Assembly: GCA_034401795.1 (NCBI GenBank)
Contig: CM067370.1
Coordinates: 104,876,387 to 104,940,386, forward strand
From: Chaetoderma sp. LZ-2023a
Taxonomy: Eukaryota > Mollusca > Caudofoveata > Chaetodermatida > Chaetodermatidae
Direction of reading: 5' to 3'
DNA: 64,000 nt
Of this stretch, positions 21,679 through 33,460 are shown in pieces (the stretch's first letter is position 1; the number at the start of each line of letters is the position of its first letter). Made by a program: the position numbers and the translations under genes. The notes beneath the pieces are model-generated. The model saw only the letters and a program-made list of their open reading frames with translations. It had not been told where the DNA came from and ran no database searches.

Positions 21679-23476
21679 GAATAAATATTTAGAATGTTAT
21701 CATCATTATCATACCCTTTCCCCTCCCCTATCAAGTCTAAAATTCCCGTTAAAATATGGGAACCTTTGGATGGACCGCATGGGAAAAGATAGAATTGATG
21801 GGGATGTTTTGAAGTGCAAATGGAATAGTGACTTTATTTCATTATGTTGCACTTAATTCATTCCGATTCTATAATTTCTTGATGTGTGTGGCTCTGGATT
21901 TTCCAATATTCGGCGGCGCTAGTTGTTGGAGTAATATTGAAAAATACGAAAACTGGTTATATTTCCAATTAGTAATGGTCAACCTGTTCCATCCAATATA
22001 TACTCCACAGCGTTTATAACCGTGAGACATTTGGTTTTACCGGTATAATGAGTGTCCCATCAGGAGTCGGGAGGGTTGGTTAGTTCGAAAACTGGTAACA
22101 CAATGAAAGGAGTAAGTTCGGTTTTCAGGTCGGATTACCCTACTCAAATGTTAGCCTGCTAGGGCTAACATATTTCTGGATCCATGGAGTAAACCAGCTG
22201 TTATCTAGTGATCCAGGAATGGTACACTTTGTAAATATACTGTATTGTTTATTTGTATACTTTGTTATTATATTTTAAAAAGAAAATACGGTTTTTGATG
22301 AATGTAAGTTCTTTTAGCTCTCCTGTTCGAAGAACAGAATAGTTGCCATCACAATGGGTTTTGTACTGCATGGTTGAAATGCAACCATCTTTCTGAGATT
22401 AGCATATAATCTAGCACAGACTATATTATTTTGATTAGGTCAATTGACGGTAGATGATGAGGCAGTTCAGACTTTGAGCGCATATATGGAAGGAACAGTT
22501 CTGGTGAGATAGTTAGATTTTCTCTCTGATTCTGTCTATTTGTCTGTGGTGAAATTGTCTACAGTGCTACTAGGTCTTGGACATTATTTGGTCAGAGTTG
22601 TTGGTGGAATTAATTCTTATTGATAAGAATTGATTTCCATCATCAAATCTGGGTTAAAGGTTGTCTAGGACGATGGTCGATAAGGCACATGTTTTCTTTA
22701 AAGGTAGGACAGAATCAGAGTATGTGGTAAGATCAGTGTGATGTGTTTCCCCCCTTGTATGCATATGAAGCAAACTTGACTCTCTGAACCCTGGCGTCAC
22801 AGTATATCAATTACCAGGCAACCGTATAGGTAGGTTATTTGTTATTTTGGGGCGAGTGCAATAGGAAACTGTTGATGCCATAGTCAGCATGGTTGATGCC
22901 ATAGGCTGCTACGGTCCCAGTTTGGTTCATTTCAAAATATTCAGCAGAATATTTAATAAATTGTAATTGAGATTTTGAAGTCGCTATTTTGGGTTGAAAG
23001 GGTTAAATATTCATGTATCTAAGGTTTAGCTCATAAGTCCATGGTGTACCGGTTCTCTCAACTGACCTTTGTCCGTCTATTTATCTACCTGTTCGTCAGT
23101 TGTCCGTCTTACTTTCCCTTGGCGCACACATATATATATATTTTTTTGCGCATGTTGAAATCATCACATATATTTTTATGCATGTTGGAATCGTGACATT
23201 TTGAAAATGGAATTCCAATGGTTAATTGGTGTGTGCGTCATAATTTTCTTGTTACGGTTCATGCTCTCGACCGGACGTTACCATTACAGATGCCGAGCTT
23301 TGCTAGTTCCTTCATTTCTCATTCGACTACAGACGTATGGGTTAATATTTATTATCCTACAGTTAAAACATCTAGCGCTTGTAGTTAGTATCTATTATCA
23401 TAATAGGCAAGATATACTTTAAAGTGCAATTATTTAATTAAGCGCCTTATGTTTGTCATTTTTCTAATAACTGATC

Positions 23477-23740
23477 AGGGGTGTTTACCTGGGTGTTAAC
23501 CTGAAGCAGTTCATGGGGTGTTTACCTGGGTGTTAACCTGAAGCAGTTCATGGGGTGTTTACCTGGGTGTTAACCGGAAGCAGTTCATGGGGTGTTTACC
23601 TGTGTGTTAACCTGAAGCAGTTCATGGGTGTTGACCTGGGTGTTAACCTGAAGCAGTTCATGGAATGTTAACCTGAAGCCGTTTCATGGGGTGTTTACTT
23701 GGATGTTAACCGGAAGCAGTTCATGGGGTGTTTACCTGGA
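23477..23740 (+). repeat. 37-bp tandem repeat in 3' LTR
   Basis: About 7.5 units of the motif ggggtgtttacctgggtg...agcagttcat are present, with minor variants and one short unit. No unique spacers lie between units, so it is a minisatellite. Confidence 0.9.
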
Positions 23741-23860
23741 TAGTGTATGAGATTTTTCAGAGACATGGTGCTTTAGTAATGTCATTTCTGAAACTGTCAG
23801 AAATGTTCCTGGATTTGTTTCTGGTATTGTGTTAAATTTAATCTGTATTTGGACATTTCA

Positions 23861-23869
23861 ATATAAAAG
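23861..23869 (+). promoter_or_regulatory. Possible LTR TATA box
   Basis: ATATAAAAG lies in the LTR segment that follows the 37-bp array. The 5' LTR lacks this segment. No initiator was verified. Confidence 0.25.
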
Positions 23870-24500
23870 AACTTTATACTTACCGGAGTTCACATAAATA
23901 TGATGTCAGAAATTAGATGAAAGAAATTGTTTAACTTTAATTTGTTAGACCTAGATAAGAAATTACCTATCTGTAAAATTTATTTAGGGCATTATATTTT
24001 ATGCGAATTATTCTGAGGAAATGGGGAATTTTCCATATTAAAGAATATTTTGTCTTTGGCCAACGTCCCTCCGGGTGGTTATAAGGATTAAGGGTATTTT
24101 ATAGCTAAGGTTGTGATCAGTCATATTCTATTTTCAACTTTGATCTCAGGAGATCCTGGTAATTGTTTCATTGGGTTTATTCTGCGATGATTTTTGCATG
24201 TGTAGTGTTTAAGGCATTATGTAATCTATTCAGTATTTTGCGTATTCCATTTGTATAGATATTCGTTGTGGAGCAGTGAACAAATGGTGAGAGAATTCAT
24301 TCATTAAAATTCTTACTTAAACTTAATTTTTATATTATTACTTCCATCCCCCATCATTCACGCCTATAGTTAAGACAAATGGGATTCATTAAGAACCGGT
24401 GACCTCTAGCAACTGAATTTTCTTTCGTCAATCAAATTGTTATTTTCTCCTTTGGAGATGATTGTTAAAGTTGTTCTAAGGTTGAAGTTGCTACTTCACA

Positions 24501-24900
24501 CAAGGAACGTAGAGAACAAGAAAAGTAGCCTTTTTGGCGGGGGGGGGGGGGGGGGTTGATAACATGTCTTCGATCACAGCAACGATTTAATTTCCTTTTG
24601 TTGCATGAAGGGGAGGGCATCACCCACTTACAGAAGCGGCAAAAGGGTGAGCATCCTTATTTGTATTAATTAGTATTCAAAAAGTGACGCCGCTACAATG
24701 CTAGTATTTATCTTCACATTGAGAGGAGTGCGTGATCGTCGTCCACAACTTACGGCTAAGACAAGCGATCTCTTTTTTAGCATTCCTTAAGACAATATAA
24801 ATGGCCCAAGGACCATAGTGTTCACCTAGTTGGTAAGCAACTGTAAACATGTTTATATTAATTAATGCCTGACACTACTGGCCACCAGAGAAAGCTCCAT
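24501..24900. other. Flanking spacer with G-run
   Basis: Sequence flanking the retrotransposon contains a run of 17 G at 24539-24555. No gene or known repeat is recognised. Confidence 0.5.
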
Positions 24901-25560
24901 TGGCTCATGCAGCACACATAACAAATGCCATTTACAAATGGGGCAATGGTCACAAGCAAAAAAAGAGGAAATGTAAAAATATTGGCATCCTTGACATTAT
25001 AGACCAACAGCAAAAGTACCATTGGTCAATGGGCCAGTCAGCCATGACAATATTATCAAATAGTTACAGTGTACAAACAGATGCCATTTACAAATGGGGC
25101 AATGGTCACAAACAAATACTTAAGATGGTAATGTTGGTGTCCTTGACCCTATTGACCAATGGGAAGGTACCATTAGCCAATGGGGCAGCCATCCTTGACA
25201 TTAATACAGCAGATGACATTTACCAACGGGGCAATGGTCACAGTAAATAATTTGAATGAGGAGCAAGGATATTGCTGTCATTGACCCTATTCACCAACGG
25301 AAAAAGTACCATTTATTAATGGGCCAGGCATCACTGACACTATTGATAAATAGTTCAAGTATCACAACACTGACATTTATCAAAGTGGCAATGGTGAGGT
25401 CACAGTCAAAGATTTGGATGTGGAAATGCAAATAGATATTTGACTGAAGGAACATATCGGCTAAATTTGATTTTAATCTATGCACAATTGGTGAAAACAT
25501 GTATTTTCACCATATGGCTCAATAGTTAAAAACACCTCAATGAACATGAGCTATGGCCGT
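24900..25560 (+). repeat. Irregular tandem repeats, about 135-157 bp period
   Basis: The motif (A/C)CATTTA(C/T)(A/C)AA...GGCAATGGTCACA recurs near 24927, 25083, 25217 and 25374, with accaatggg-type words between. The unit is diverged. The open frame at 24900-25250 is a by-product of the repeat. Confidence 0.65.
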
Positions 25561-26030
25561 TGTTTAGGGGCGTGGTCACTTCATATTCATAGCTCCAATA
25601 GATGTTATTTAAAGGAACAGATCTACTAAATTTAGTTGTAATGCATCAATAAATGACTAAATGTGCAACAAACTTACTTTTCCTATATGCTTCAATACTT
25701 TGAAAATATAGCACAGGACATAATTCTGCTATTTGTTGGCGTGACCACTTCATATTCGTAGCCCAAATAGATATTTCCTAAAGGAACATATCTACCAAAT
25801 TTGGTTTTAATCATTTAATAAATGGCGAAATGTGCCACAAACATATTTTCCCCATATGCTTCAATACTCCATAACTCTGCTATTTGTGGGCGTTGCCCAC
25901 ATAGATAGCCCAAATAGATATTGCCAAAAGAACATGTCAACAAATGGTTAAACATGCCACAATTGTTGACAGACGACAGACAACAGACTACAGACAAATA
26001 GCGATTGTATAAGCTCTCCTAGGCGAGCTA
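25560..26030 (+). repeat. Dispersed repeat with terminal hairpin
   Basis: Two diverged copies of a roughly 180-bp unit (CACTTCATATTC(A/G)TAG(C)...AAAGGAACA(G/T)AT...) are followed by a CAGAC-rich tract (about 25972-26000) and the self-complementary end AGCTCTCCTAGGCGAGCT (26011-26028). CAGAC tracts followed by an AGCTC...GAGCT hairpin also end the repeats near 29020 and 33440, so these are probably 3' ends of related non-autonomous elements. Confidence 0.5.
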
Positions 26031-27835
26031 AAAATGGAACGGCCACTAAGGGTTGGGAAAAATGATAAATGGTGCATAAGGCGATATATCAAGGAATCTG
26101 TAAAGAAAAGAGCACTGGATTGGTTAAACATGGGCAGTACAAGTCCTAGAAGCATGGCAGAATGTCTAGGTTTTACTATTGTGGGCGCTGTTGGATTTTA
26201 ACCAACCTTGGTAAATATAATCCCAAGGCACAATGTCACGCGGTGACTTAATCTTCGACACCCAGAGATTACAAAAGCCAGGTGGACAGAACATCTTAGA
26301 GCAGCTAAAAGTTAGAGCGGTTCCTCGTGGAGAAGTGGTGACAAGAAAAATAATGCGGAGGAAGTCAGTTTGTTTCATCAGGAGTTCTAGTCGCGTGACG
26401 GTCATGCGGTGGAGTTATTCGTTACAAGATGTTTCTCTTGAAAAGTTGGGAATGGCACAGAGGAAGTTGGCCATCACAAGAATGTTCTTTTAGTCACGGG
26501 AGATGTGGCCTTCAGAGCAAGACGATACGAAGCAGCAGAAGCGGAACTCGGTCAGAAGTTATTACTGAACAAAGGCTACCCGAGTTCCTTCCCAGCAAGC
26601 GGTAGGAGGCAGCGGTGTTTCTTGATGATGTTACAGCTTGGTAAAGACCAGTAGGTTCATCCACAGTGGAGTAGATGTCTATTCCTTCTCTTTCGTGTCA
26701 GGAGACGGCGAGAATATTCCGCTCACGAAGTTTCTTCAACAACACAAGAACGGTGGAGGTATCTGAAGGTAAAAGAATTTAGCCTGTTATTTTGGCTGCT
26801 GTTATTTAACGGCCTTTCAAAAAGGAGGTTGTCATGCTGTCGATTGTGTAGATGACATTCCACTCTGAACGGTTTAAGTCAGAAGTCTCGCTGTGCTTTG
26901 TCTGTCAGATAATAGAGCAGAGAAGCGAAACAATTACCATCGACCAGGGTTGTTGGCGAGGCGTCAGCACGAAGCCTGGATGGGTGTCGCAGTGCTTAAA
27001 GTAAAAGAAGTTATTGGTTTCATTGGCGTCTGTCGAGTCCCCGATTCCAGGTCCCATTTACACCATTCTAGGCTGGTTTTTCATTTCAGTCTATTATTGG
27101 TAACTTCCTCCGCTTTTAATTGGTACCCATTTATACTCCTGGTTGGAGAGAGGCACAGAGGAGTGAAGGAGACTGCCTATGTTTCCAGCAATCGTCAGTT
27201 GGCCGAACAGAGACGCGATCCCGGGGTCACCGGATTCACAGCTCAGCTCGTTACCGCCTCCTCAAAAGTGCTTCAAGTCACAGAGCAAGCAGCTTTTATA
27301 CTCTCTGCTCTGCATCTCATTATCTCTTGACGAAAGGCTTACGATATCTTCCGCCAATCGGTGATCGTCTGTACAGAGCCACCGCCCTCAGCAGCGTCCA
27401 GCAGGAGTCCGTGGGTGAATAGTGAGGTCGTACCCTGCACTATCCTGTTCCGGGTACACACAAGAATTCAGGAATTTGGGGGGGGGGGGGGGGGTCGTCG
27501 CTTTGTTCTTGCTTTAACTCGCTGTTGTCATCACGAGGAAGCAGAATTGTCAGGTTTTCCTATTGTACCAAACATTCCTGAAAACTTTTGTGATCATGGC
27601 CATTATTTCAAGGAAGAAGTCGTGCAAAGATTATATATCCAACCTAAAAGTGCCACTCAATCATCAGCATCACGTGAACGTTGCCGTGTCCCACTCTATG
27701 AAAGAAATCCTTCTATTACAGGGGTACTCCCAGGGGCCCGGCGCATGCACAGAGATGGAAAATCGTGGCTTAGACATTCTTGCCTTTCGTGCATGCATTG
27801 AGAATAGCCATCCATAGGGCAGCCATAGTATAGCA
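26031..27835. other. Unassigned region
   Basis: There are open stretches at 26893-27330 and 27361-27801, but no domain, splice pattern or family resemblance supports them. A G-run lies at 27478-27494 inside the second. A short frame from 26032 (MERPLRVGKNDKWCIRRYIK...) is not recognised. Confidence 0.4.
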
Positions 27836-27839
27836 CGGG

Positions 27840-28255
27840 CAGGTGGCTTACTGGTTCTGGGTTGGCTAGTCCTTCCCGTTACAAGACCACATAAACTAAA
27901 CTTAGCACGTAAGGCCAGTAGGCTAGACCCATAGATTAGGCTAGGCTATGAGGCTAAGCTTGTAAGCTATGTTATTATGCTATGCTATTAGTCTAGGAGA
28001 CTATTTTAGGCTAGATGTCTAGGATATTAGGCCAGTTGGCTACCGTAGCATGTTAGGCAAGTAGGCTATGTTATCAGGCATGCTAGTAGGTTAGGTTAGC
28101 GTAGTAGGCTACGCTACTAGGCTATGAACGCAAGCTATGCTAGTAACTTAGCATAGACTAGCATATTAGGCTAGACTAGTATGCTGCACAAGGCTAGTAG
28201 GTTAGGATAGTCTAGGCTATAATGGTAGGTGTAGCTTATGGGCAGGGAATCTATG
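27840..28255. repeat. TAGGCTA-rich low-complexity tract
   Basis: Words such as TAGGCTA, GCTATG and CTAGG recur irregularly through about 400 bp without a fixed period. It looks like a degenerate simple repeat. Confidence 0.7.
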
Positions 28256-28424
28256 GGACAGACACACCTCTGGCTAGGGATATCTATTGGCGAATGATAC
28301 AGAAATAAGTATTATTTTAGGTGAAATATGAATGGTTATGAATAGGGCAGTTCTCGTGTCCTTTCATGATTCAATTCTCTTTATCCACCACCCTACCCTC
28401 ACCCCACACCACCCCCAACACACA

Positions 28425-29035
28425 CATGAGCAAGAGGCCCAAGGGGCATGTGTCGCCCACCTGGAATTATTGGCGACTGACACAAGCGAACAAAATGAGA
28501 TGATCCCTGTACAAATTTACCAATCAAATTTCAGTTTTATTAAAATTGGCGCAGTGGTTAATAATTAAGTCTTTATGTTTCTCTCAGAAATTTGCAGGAA
28601 ATACAAGATGTTCGCCAAAAACGTTATATTTTGATTGCTTCATGGAGGACATGGTTTTTTTTACATATCAACTTTCCATGGACAAAGTTTAATGGCGTTT
28701 CGGCCCTAATTATATTAGCCAAATTTCGGCCCGACCCATCCAGCGGTTCTGGAGAAGTTGTTTTTGCAAAAACTAGGTCATCCAAGACGGCCGCCGAACC
28801 ATTTTGGTAATTTAAGTTCCCTCGAACAAACTTGGTTCAAGCTCTTGGCTCTTGCCCTAGATCATATTTCATGAGGTCTGCGTCGAAGGAGTTCCGCCTT
28901 GAAGGAGTACGAAAAACATGCGGAAAACGACTTGAGACAAAGTCATTTAAAGGAAAGGTTGACGGACGACAGAGGGACAGACACACGATGGACGGTCAGG
29001 CTTTCAGGCCAGCTGAGCTAAAATCGGGGAGCAGG
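28425..29035 (+). repeat. Dispersed repeat copy 1 (CAAGAGGCCCAAGGGGC family)
   Basis: It opens with GAGCAAGAGGCCCAAGGGGC, runs through AGGTCATCCAAGACGGCCGCC (about 28775-28795), and ends with a GACGGAC/GACAGAC-rich stretch and AGCTGAGCTAAAA (about 29012-29024). Copies with the same opening occur near 30507 and 31676. Confidence 0.7.
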
Positions 29036-29219
29036 AAATTTGCTACGCCAAGGGCCACTGTTCATATAGATCTAGTAAGAAACGAATGATCATAGAGAAC
29101 CGTCAGTCTGCTGCTACGATGATACCCTCATTTGCATATGTAATCAACACTATACTATCTGAAACAAGCATTATATTGCTTTGCAATATATGTCCCCTAC
29201 CTGGTTTAACTCAATGGAA

Positions 29220-30135
29220 AATTGACTAAAATGTCTGAAATTCTAACCTGCTCTATAGCTCCCTATACTAAAACAACCTACCCATTCTCATTTGAATCCC
29301 TTGAAGGTGGACGAAAAAACGTGCGGAAAGCAGATATTTTTCGTATTTCACAAGCCGAAAGGGGACGTAACTCCATCAAAATTGACGCAGATCCACGAAA
29401 CTCGAACTTGATCTGTAATTTCTCACAACAAAGAAACGTACTAATTCTCAGTTGAATATCTTGAGATTGAGGAAAAAAGTGCGAAAAACTAATATTTTTC
29501 GTATTTCACACGTCGAAAAGGGCATAACCCCATGAAAAATGAACGAAAATGTCTGAAACTTGCTCTGTAACTCGCTATGATAAAGCAGCATAGGGCCTAC
29601 CAATTCTCACTTGAATATCTTGAAGGTGTGTGGACAAAAGTGCGGGAAGCTCATATTTTTCTTATTTATTAAGACGAAAGGGGGCATAACCCCATAAGAA
29701 AATTAACGCATACGCCAAAAACCCGACCTTGGTCTGTAACTTATCAAAACAAAGCAATGAAGCAAATATCAGTAGAATATCTTGAAAAAGTGTGGAAAAC
29801 TAATCTTTTTTCGTATTTCATAAGGCGAAAGGGGGCACAACTCCATGAAGAATTGACGAAAATGTCTGAAACTCGAACTTGCTCTGTAACTCCTTATACT
29901 AAAGCGATTTACCGATCTTTCCCTAAATATCTTGACGAAGTGCGAAAAAAGTGTGGTAAGCTGATATTTTTCGTATTTCTTAAGTCAAAGGGGGGCATAA
30001 CTCCTTCAAAAATTGGCACATATACCTTAAACTCGAACTTGGCCTGTACCTTCTCATAACAAAGCAATGTACCAATTCTCAGTTGAATAGCTTGAAGGAC
30101 TGCGAAAAAAGTGCAGGAAACCAAATGCGACAGGC
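29220..30135 (+). repeat. Tandem array, about 157-bp unit, about five copies
   Basis: The words TATTTTTCGTATTTC and GGGGGCATAACTCC recur near 29334, 29491, 29655, 29806 and 29964, giving spacings of about 151-164. Each unit also holds a GAAAAAAGTGCG-like and an ACTCGAACTTG-like segment. Confidence 0.75.
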
Positions 30136-30212
30136 GGAGTCTACCAGCCTTCACATCAAAAATGCTAAAACATTATAAAGGTAGATCAGCGGATAAGCTA
30201 TCGATCACTTAC

Positions 30213-30356
30213 CTGCAGCAAAAGGTGCAACATTAGTCAATGTCAGAACAATTGTCGGACAGTTAGGCAGATAGATGTGCAAGCTCAGTAGAATGACAGC
30301 GGCAAAGCCAGCGATTAGAGCCAGACACACCATCGCCTGTACGGCTTCAAACCATG
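30213..30356 (-). CDS. Internal exon of a claudin/PMP22-like four-pass membrane protein
   Basis: On the minus strand a pyrimidine-rich tract and ...TTTTTAG acceptor precede the exon at 30356, and CAG|GTAAGT, a consensus donor, follows at 30213. The exon is 144 bp, phase 1-1, with no stop. The peptide begins WFEAVQAMVCLALIAGF and contains a strong membrane helix (AMVCLALIAGFAAVILLSL), then a short loop and VAPFAAG. The xAVQAxx helix after the first extracellular loop, followed by a short intracellular loop and an (F)xxAG start of the next helix, is the pattern of PMP22/EMP/claudin proteins (helix 2 to helix 3). The family call is from this one exon. Neighbouring exons with the W-x(n)-C loop or helix 4 were not found nearby, so the introns would be long and filled with repeats. 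Confidence 0.55.
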
Positions 30357-30479
30357 CTAAAAATGTAGATAAAGATAATAGTGACTGTAAAATAAGATGG
30401 TAAAACATAATTCCTGTAATTACCACAAATATTTCATCTTCATAATATAGCCAGTGATCAAGATATATGCAAGTATCAA

Positions 30480-33460
30480 AATTCCATTAAAGTGATCCAG
30501 GTGAACAAGAGGCCTATATCGCTCAACTGGAATTATTGGCCCCTGGCACAACCGAACAAAACGAGATGACCACTAGAACAATTTACCAATCTAATTTCTG
30601 TTAAAATCGTTTAGCCATATTTTATTCAAATTGGTAAGAGTTGTTAGTAAGCAGAATTTTATGATTCTCTCAGATCAGAAATCGTCCGAAAATCCAATAT
30701 GGACGCCAACCACGCTACATTTCGATTGATCCACGGCGGACATAGTTTTTTCCCTTAAAAAATCTTTAAGGGGCCTTATTCCATAATAATCTCTCAAATT
30801 TGGTCCAAATCCATTCAGCTGTTCTGGAGTAGTCGTTTTCGCGAAAACTAGGTTATCCAAGATGGCCACCAAACCCTTTGGCTAATCAGGTTCCCTCGAA
30901 CAAACTCAGTTCAACTCTTGCTGTAGATGATATTTCATGAGCTTTGAATCAATCCACCAAGTGATTTCGGAGACGACGATTTTTAAATGTTTCTAAAAAT
31001 TTACCAAATTGGCCGTGGTTTCGGAACATCGGCTTCCTTTGAACAAACTCGGATCTCTATGCCATAAAGATGTTTTATGCCAAATATAATTGAAATCAGC
31101 CAAGTGGATATCGAGATATTTTTAATTTCCTATTGCTTTTAGTATGCGAGTTTTTGGCAGGAAATCGATACAAGATGGCCCGAAACCATTTATCCAAAGG
31201 TTTTCGAAAGTGGAAGTTTGAAATTAGCATACCCAAAAACCTATGTAAAACAAAAAATGTCTGAAATGGCCGCCAAACATGCTACATTTTGATTAGTCAA
31301 CGGCTTCTTTTTTACGTATTAGTTTACCGTGAACAAATTTTAATGGCTCTAATCATATCTACCAACTTCCGGTCTAATCCGTTCAGCGGTTCTGGAGAAG
31401 TTCTGTTCGCGGAAACTATGTCATCCAAGATGGCCACCAAACCATTTGGTAAATCAAGTTACCGTGAAGAAACTTAGTACAACTCCTCCCTTAGATGATA
31501 ATTCATCAGTTTTGAATCAATCCCTGAGGTGGTTTCGGAGATTTTTAAAGACGTTTCTAAAGATCTGCCAAATCCAAGATGGCCGCCGGCGAAATGTGGT
31601 ACACCGAAAATTGTATGCTTACTAGAGGATGCTTTGTGCAATTCGGGCCTGAAGTGAGTGCTCGCTCAGAGTATACAAGAGACCCAAGGGGCCTGTATCG
31701 CTCACCTGGAACATAGGCATTTAAACTCGAAAGGCGATCGGCTATAAGTAGAGGTTCTGGAGTTGTTTTTGTGAAAACTAGGTCATCCAAGATGGCTATT
31801 AAAATACTTTTGCCCTAGATGTTTCACGAGTCTTGAATTAATTTCGCAAGCGGTTTCGGAGATTTTTAGACGTTTCTAAAAATCGACCAAAACCCAAGAT
31901 GGCCGCTGGCTAAATTGGCTGATCGGCTTCGTTTGAACAAACTTGAATCTCTATGCTTTAAGGATGCTTCCTGCCAAATATAATTGAAATCGGCCCAGCA
32001 GTTCTCGAGAAGACATTTTAAATTTCTCATTGCTTTAGTACGAGAGCTTTTGGCGGGAAAATGATCCATGATGGCTGCCAAACCGTTTATCCAACAGTTT
32101 CAAAAACTGCAAATTTGAGACCAGAATAAGAAAAACCATATATAAAACCAATTTCAGCCTTAAAATCCATCAAATAAAAAAATCCAATGTGGCCGCCAAA
32201 CACTATATTTTGATTGGCTCACGGTGGCCATCTTTTTTATGGATCAACTTCCCTTGAACAAACTTTAATGGCCCTTAGTCCCTAATCATAACTGCCAAAT
32301 TTCTGCCCGATCCATTCAGCGGTTCTGGAGAAGTTGTTTTCCCTAAAACTAGGTCAACCAAGATGGCCGCCGAACCATGGGACCAATCAAGTTCCCTTGA
32401 ACACACCTGGCTCAGCTCTTGCCCTAGATCATATTTCTTGAGGTTTGCATCAATCCCCCAAGTGGTTCCGGAGAAGATTTTTAAAGACGTCTCTAAAAAT
32501 CGGACGAAATCCAAGATGGCCACCATCCCAATTGGCTGATCAGCTCCGTTTGAACAAACTTGAATCTCTATGCCCTTCAATCCATCAAGCGGTTTCGGTG
32601 AAGATTTTAAGACGTTTATAAAAATTGGCCAAAATCCAAGATGGCCGTCGGCCAAATTGGCCGATCGACTTCGTTTGAACAAACTTGAAACAGAACACCC
32701 TAAGGATGTGTCCTGCCAAATATAATTGAAATCGGCCCAATAGTTCTCGAGAAGACATTTTAAATTTCCCATTGCTTTAGTACGGGAGCTTTTGGCGGGA
32801 AAATGATCCAAGATGGCCTCCAAACCGTTTATCTGATGGTTTCGAAAATTGTAAATTTGAGATCAGAATACCCAAAAACATACATAAAACGAATTTCGGC
32901 ATCAAAATCCATCAAATTAAAAAATCCAACAAGGCCGCCAAACACGCTATATTTTAATTGGTCCACAGAGGACATGTTTTACCGGTTCATCATCCTCTGA
33001 ACAAATTTTAATGGCCCTTGGTCCCTAATCATGTCTGCCAAATTTTGCCCCGATCCCTTCAGCGGTTCTGGAGAAGTCGTTTTCGTTAAAACAAGGTCAA
33101 CCAAGATGGCTGCCAAACCATTTGACCAATCAAGTTCCCTTGAATAAACTTGGTTCAGCTCTTGCCCTAGACCATATTTCATGATGTTTGCATCAATCCC
33201 ACAAACGGTTTCAGAGATTTCCTAAAATCGGCCAAAATCCAAGATGGCCGCCTGCCAAATTGGCTGATCGGCTTCGTTTGACCAAACTTGGATCCCTATG
33301 TCCTCAGGATGCTTCCTGCCAAATATAATTGAAATCGGCCCAGTGGTTCCTGAGAAGAAGCCATTTAAAGGAAAAGTTGACGGATGGACGACGGACGGAC
33401 ACACGACGGACGGTCGCCATGGCATATGCTCACTTGGCCTGAAGGCCTGGTGAGCCAATA
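30480..33460 (+). repeat. Block of diverged dispersed/tandem repeats with CCAAGATGGCCGCC
   Basis: A unit reading AGCGGTTCTGGAGAAGT...AGGTCA(T/A)CCAAGATGGCC...AAGTTCCCTTGAACA...CTTGCCCTAGATCATATTTC is repeated near 30840, 31400, 31760, 32330 and 33070. It alternates with AAAATCCAAGATGGCCG...TTCGTTTGAACAAACTTG near 31570, 31890, 32510, 32635 and 33240. The block ends with GACGGAC repeats and a TCACTTGGCC...GGCCTGGTGAGC hairpin (about 33430-33455). Many frames open through it, but all are repeat by-products. Confidence 0.75.

Larger units (their letters stand above)
3464..24500 (+). mobile_element. Ty3/Gypsy retrotransposon with giant LTRs, SGNH-like and VRK kinase domains
   Basis: Two long direct repeats beginning TGTGACAGAG and ending CTAC(G/T)TCACA flank gag-pol. 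The ends form a TGTGAC...GTCACA inverted pair. A primer-binding site starts two bases after the 5' LTR. The internal part (12326-21241) reads: leader, SGNH-hydrolase-like region, gag, protease, RT, RNase H, HHCC zinc finger, integrase, VRK kinase, 3' non-coding. Flanks are gcaat on the left and caagg on the right, so a clean target duplication is not evident (caat/caag at best). A DNA transposon sits in the 5' LTR; removing it gives an element of roughly 15 kb. Each coding segment carries lesions, so this copy is non-autonomous. Confidence 0.9.
21242..24500 (+). repeat. 3' LTR (about 3.26 kb)
   Basis: It starts TGTGACAGAG and ends CTACTTCACA. It is colinear with the split 5' LTR. It contains a (TA)n tract, a 37-bp tandem array and a stretch with ATATAAAAG (about 23861-23869) that could be a TATA element. 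It preserves the empty target site of transposon A at 23474-23477. Confidence 0.92.

Noticed and set aside
23201..23422. 73-residue hydrophobic frame in the 3' LTR
   Set aside because: The matching frame in the 5' LTR (from 5164) has an early TGA, and there is no independent support.
23477..23740. CRISPR-like array of 37-bp repeats
   Set aside because: The units are contiguous with no spacers, and the context is a eukaryotic LTR.
3459..24505. Target-site duplication for the large retrotransposon
   Set aside because: Flanks gcaat and caagg match at only three bases (caa), which is not enough to claim.
24539..24555. G-runs (also 27478-27494, 34199-34232, 44978-45020) as regulatory quadruplexes
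   Set aside because: They are simple homopolymer tracts in spacer; no evidence of function.
26893..27801. Two open frames of about 145 residues as host genes
   Set aside because: No recognisable domain, no splice structure, and the second runs through a G homopolymer.
32275..32823. 182-residue minus-strand frame
   Set aside because: It runs antisense through the CCAAGATGGCC repeat units; the same peptide recurs from neighbouring units (for example 31866-32081).
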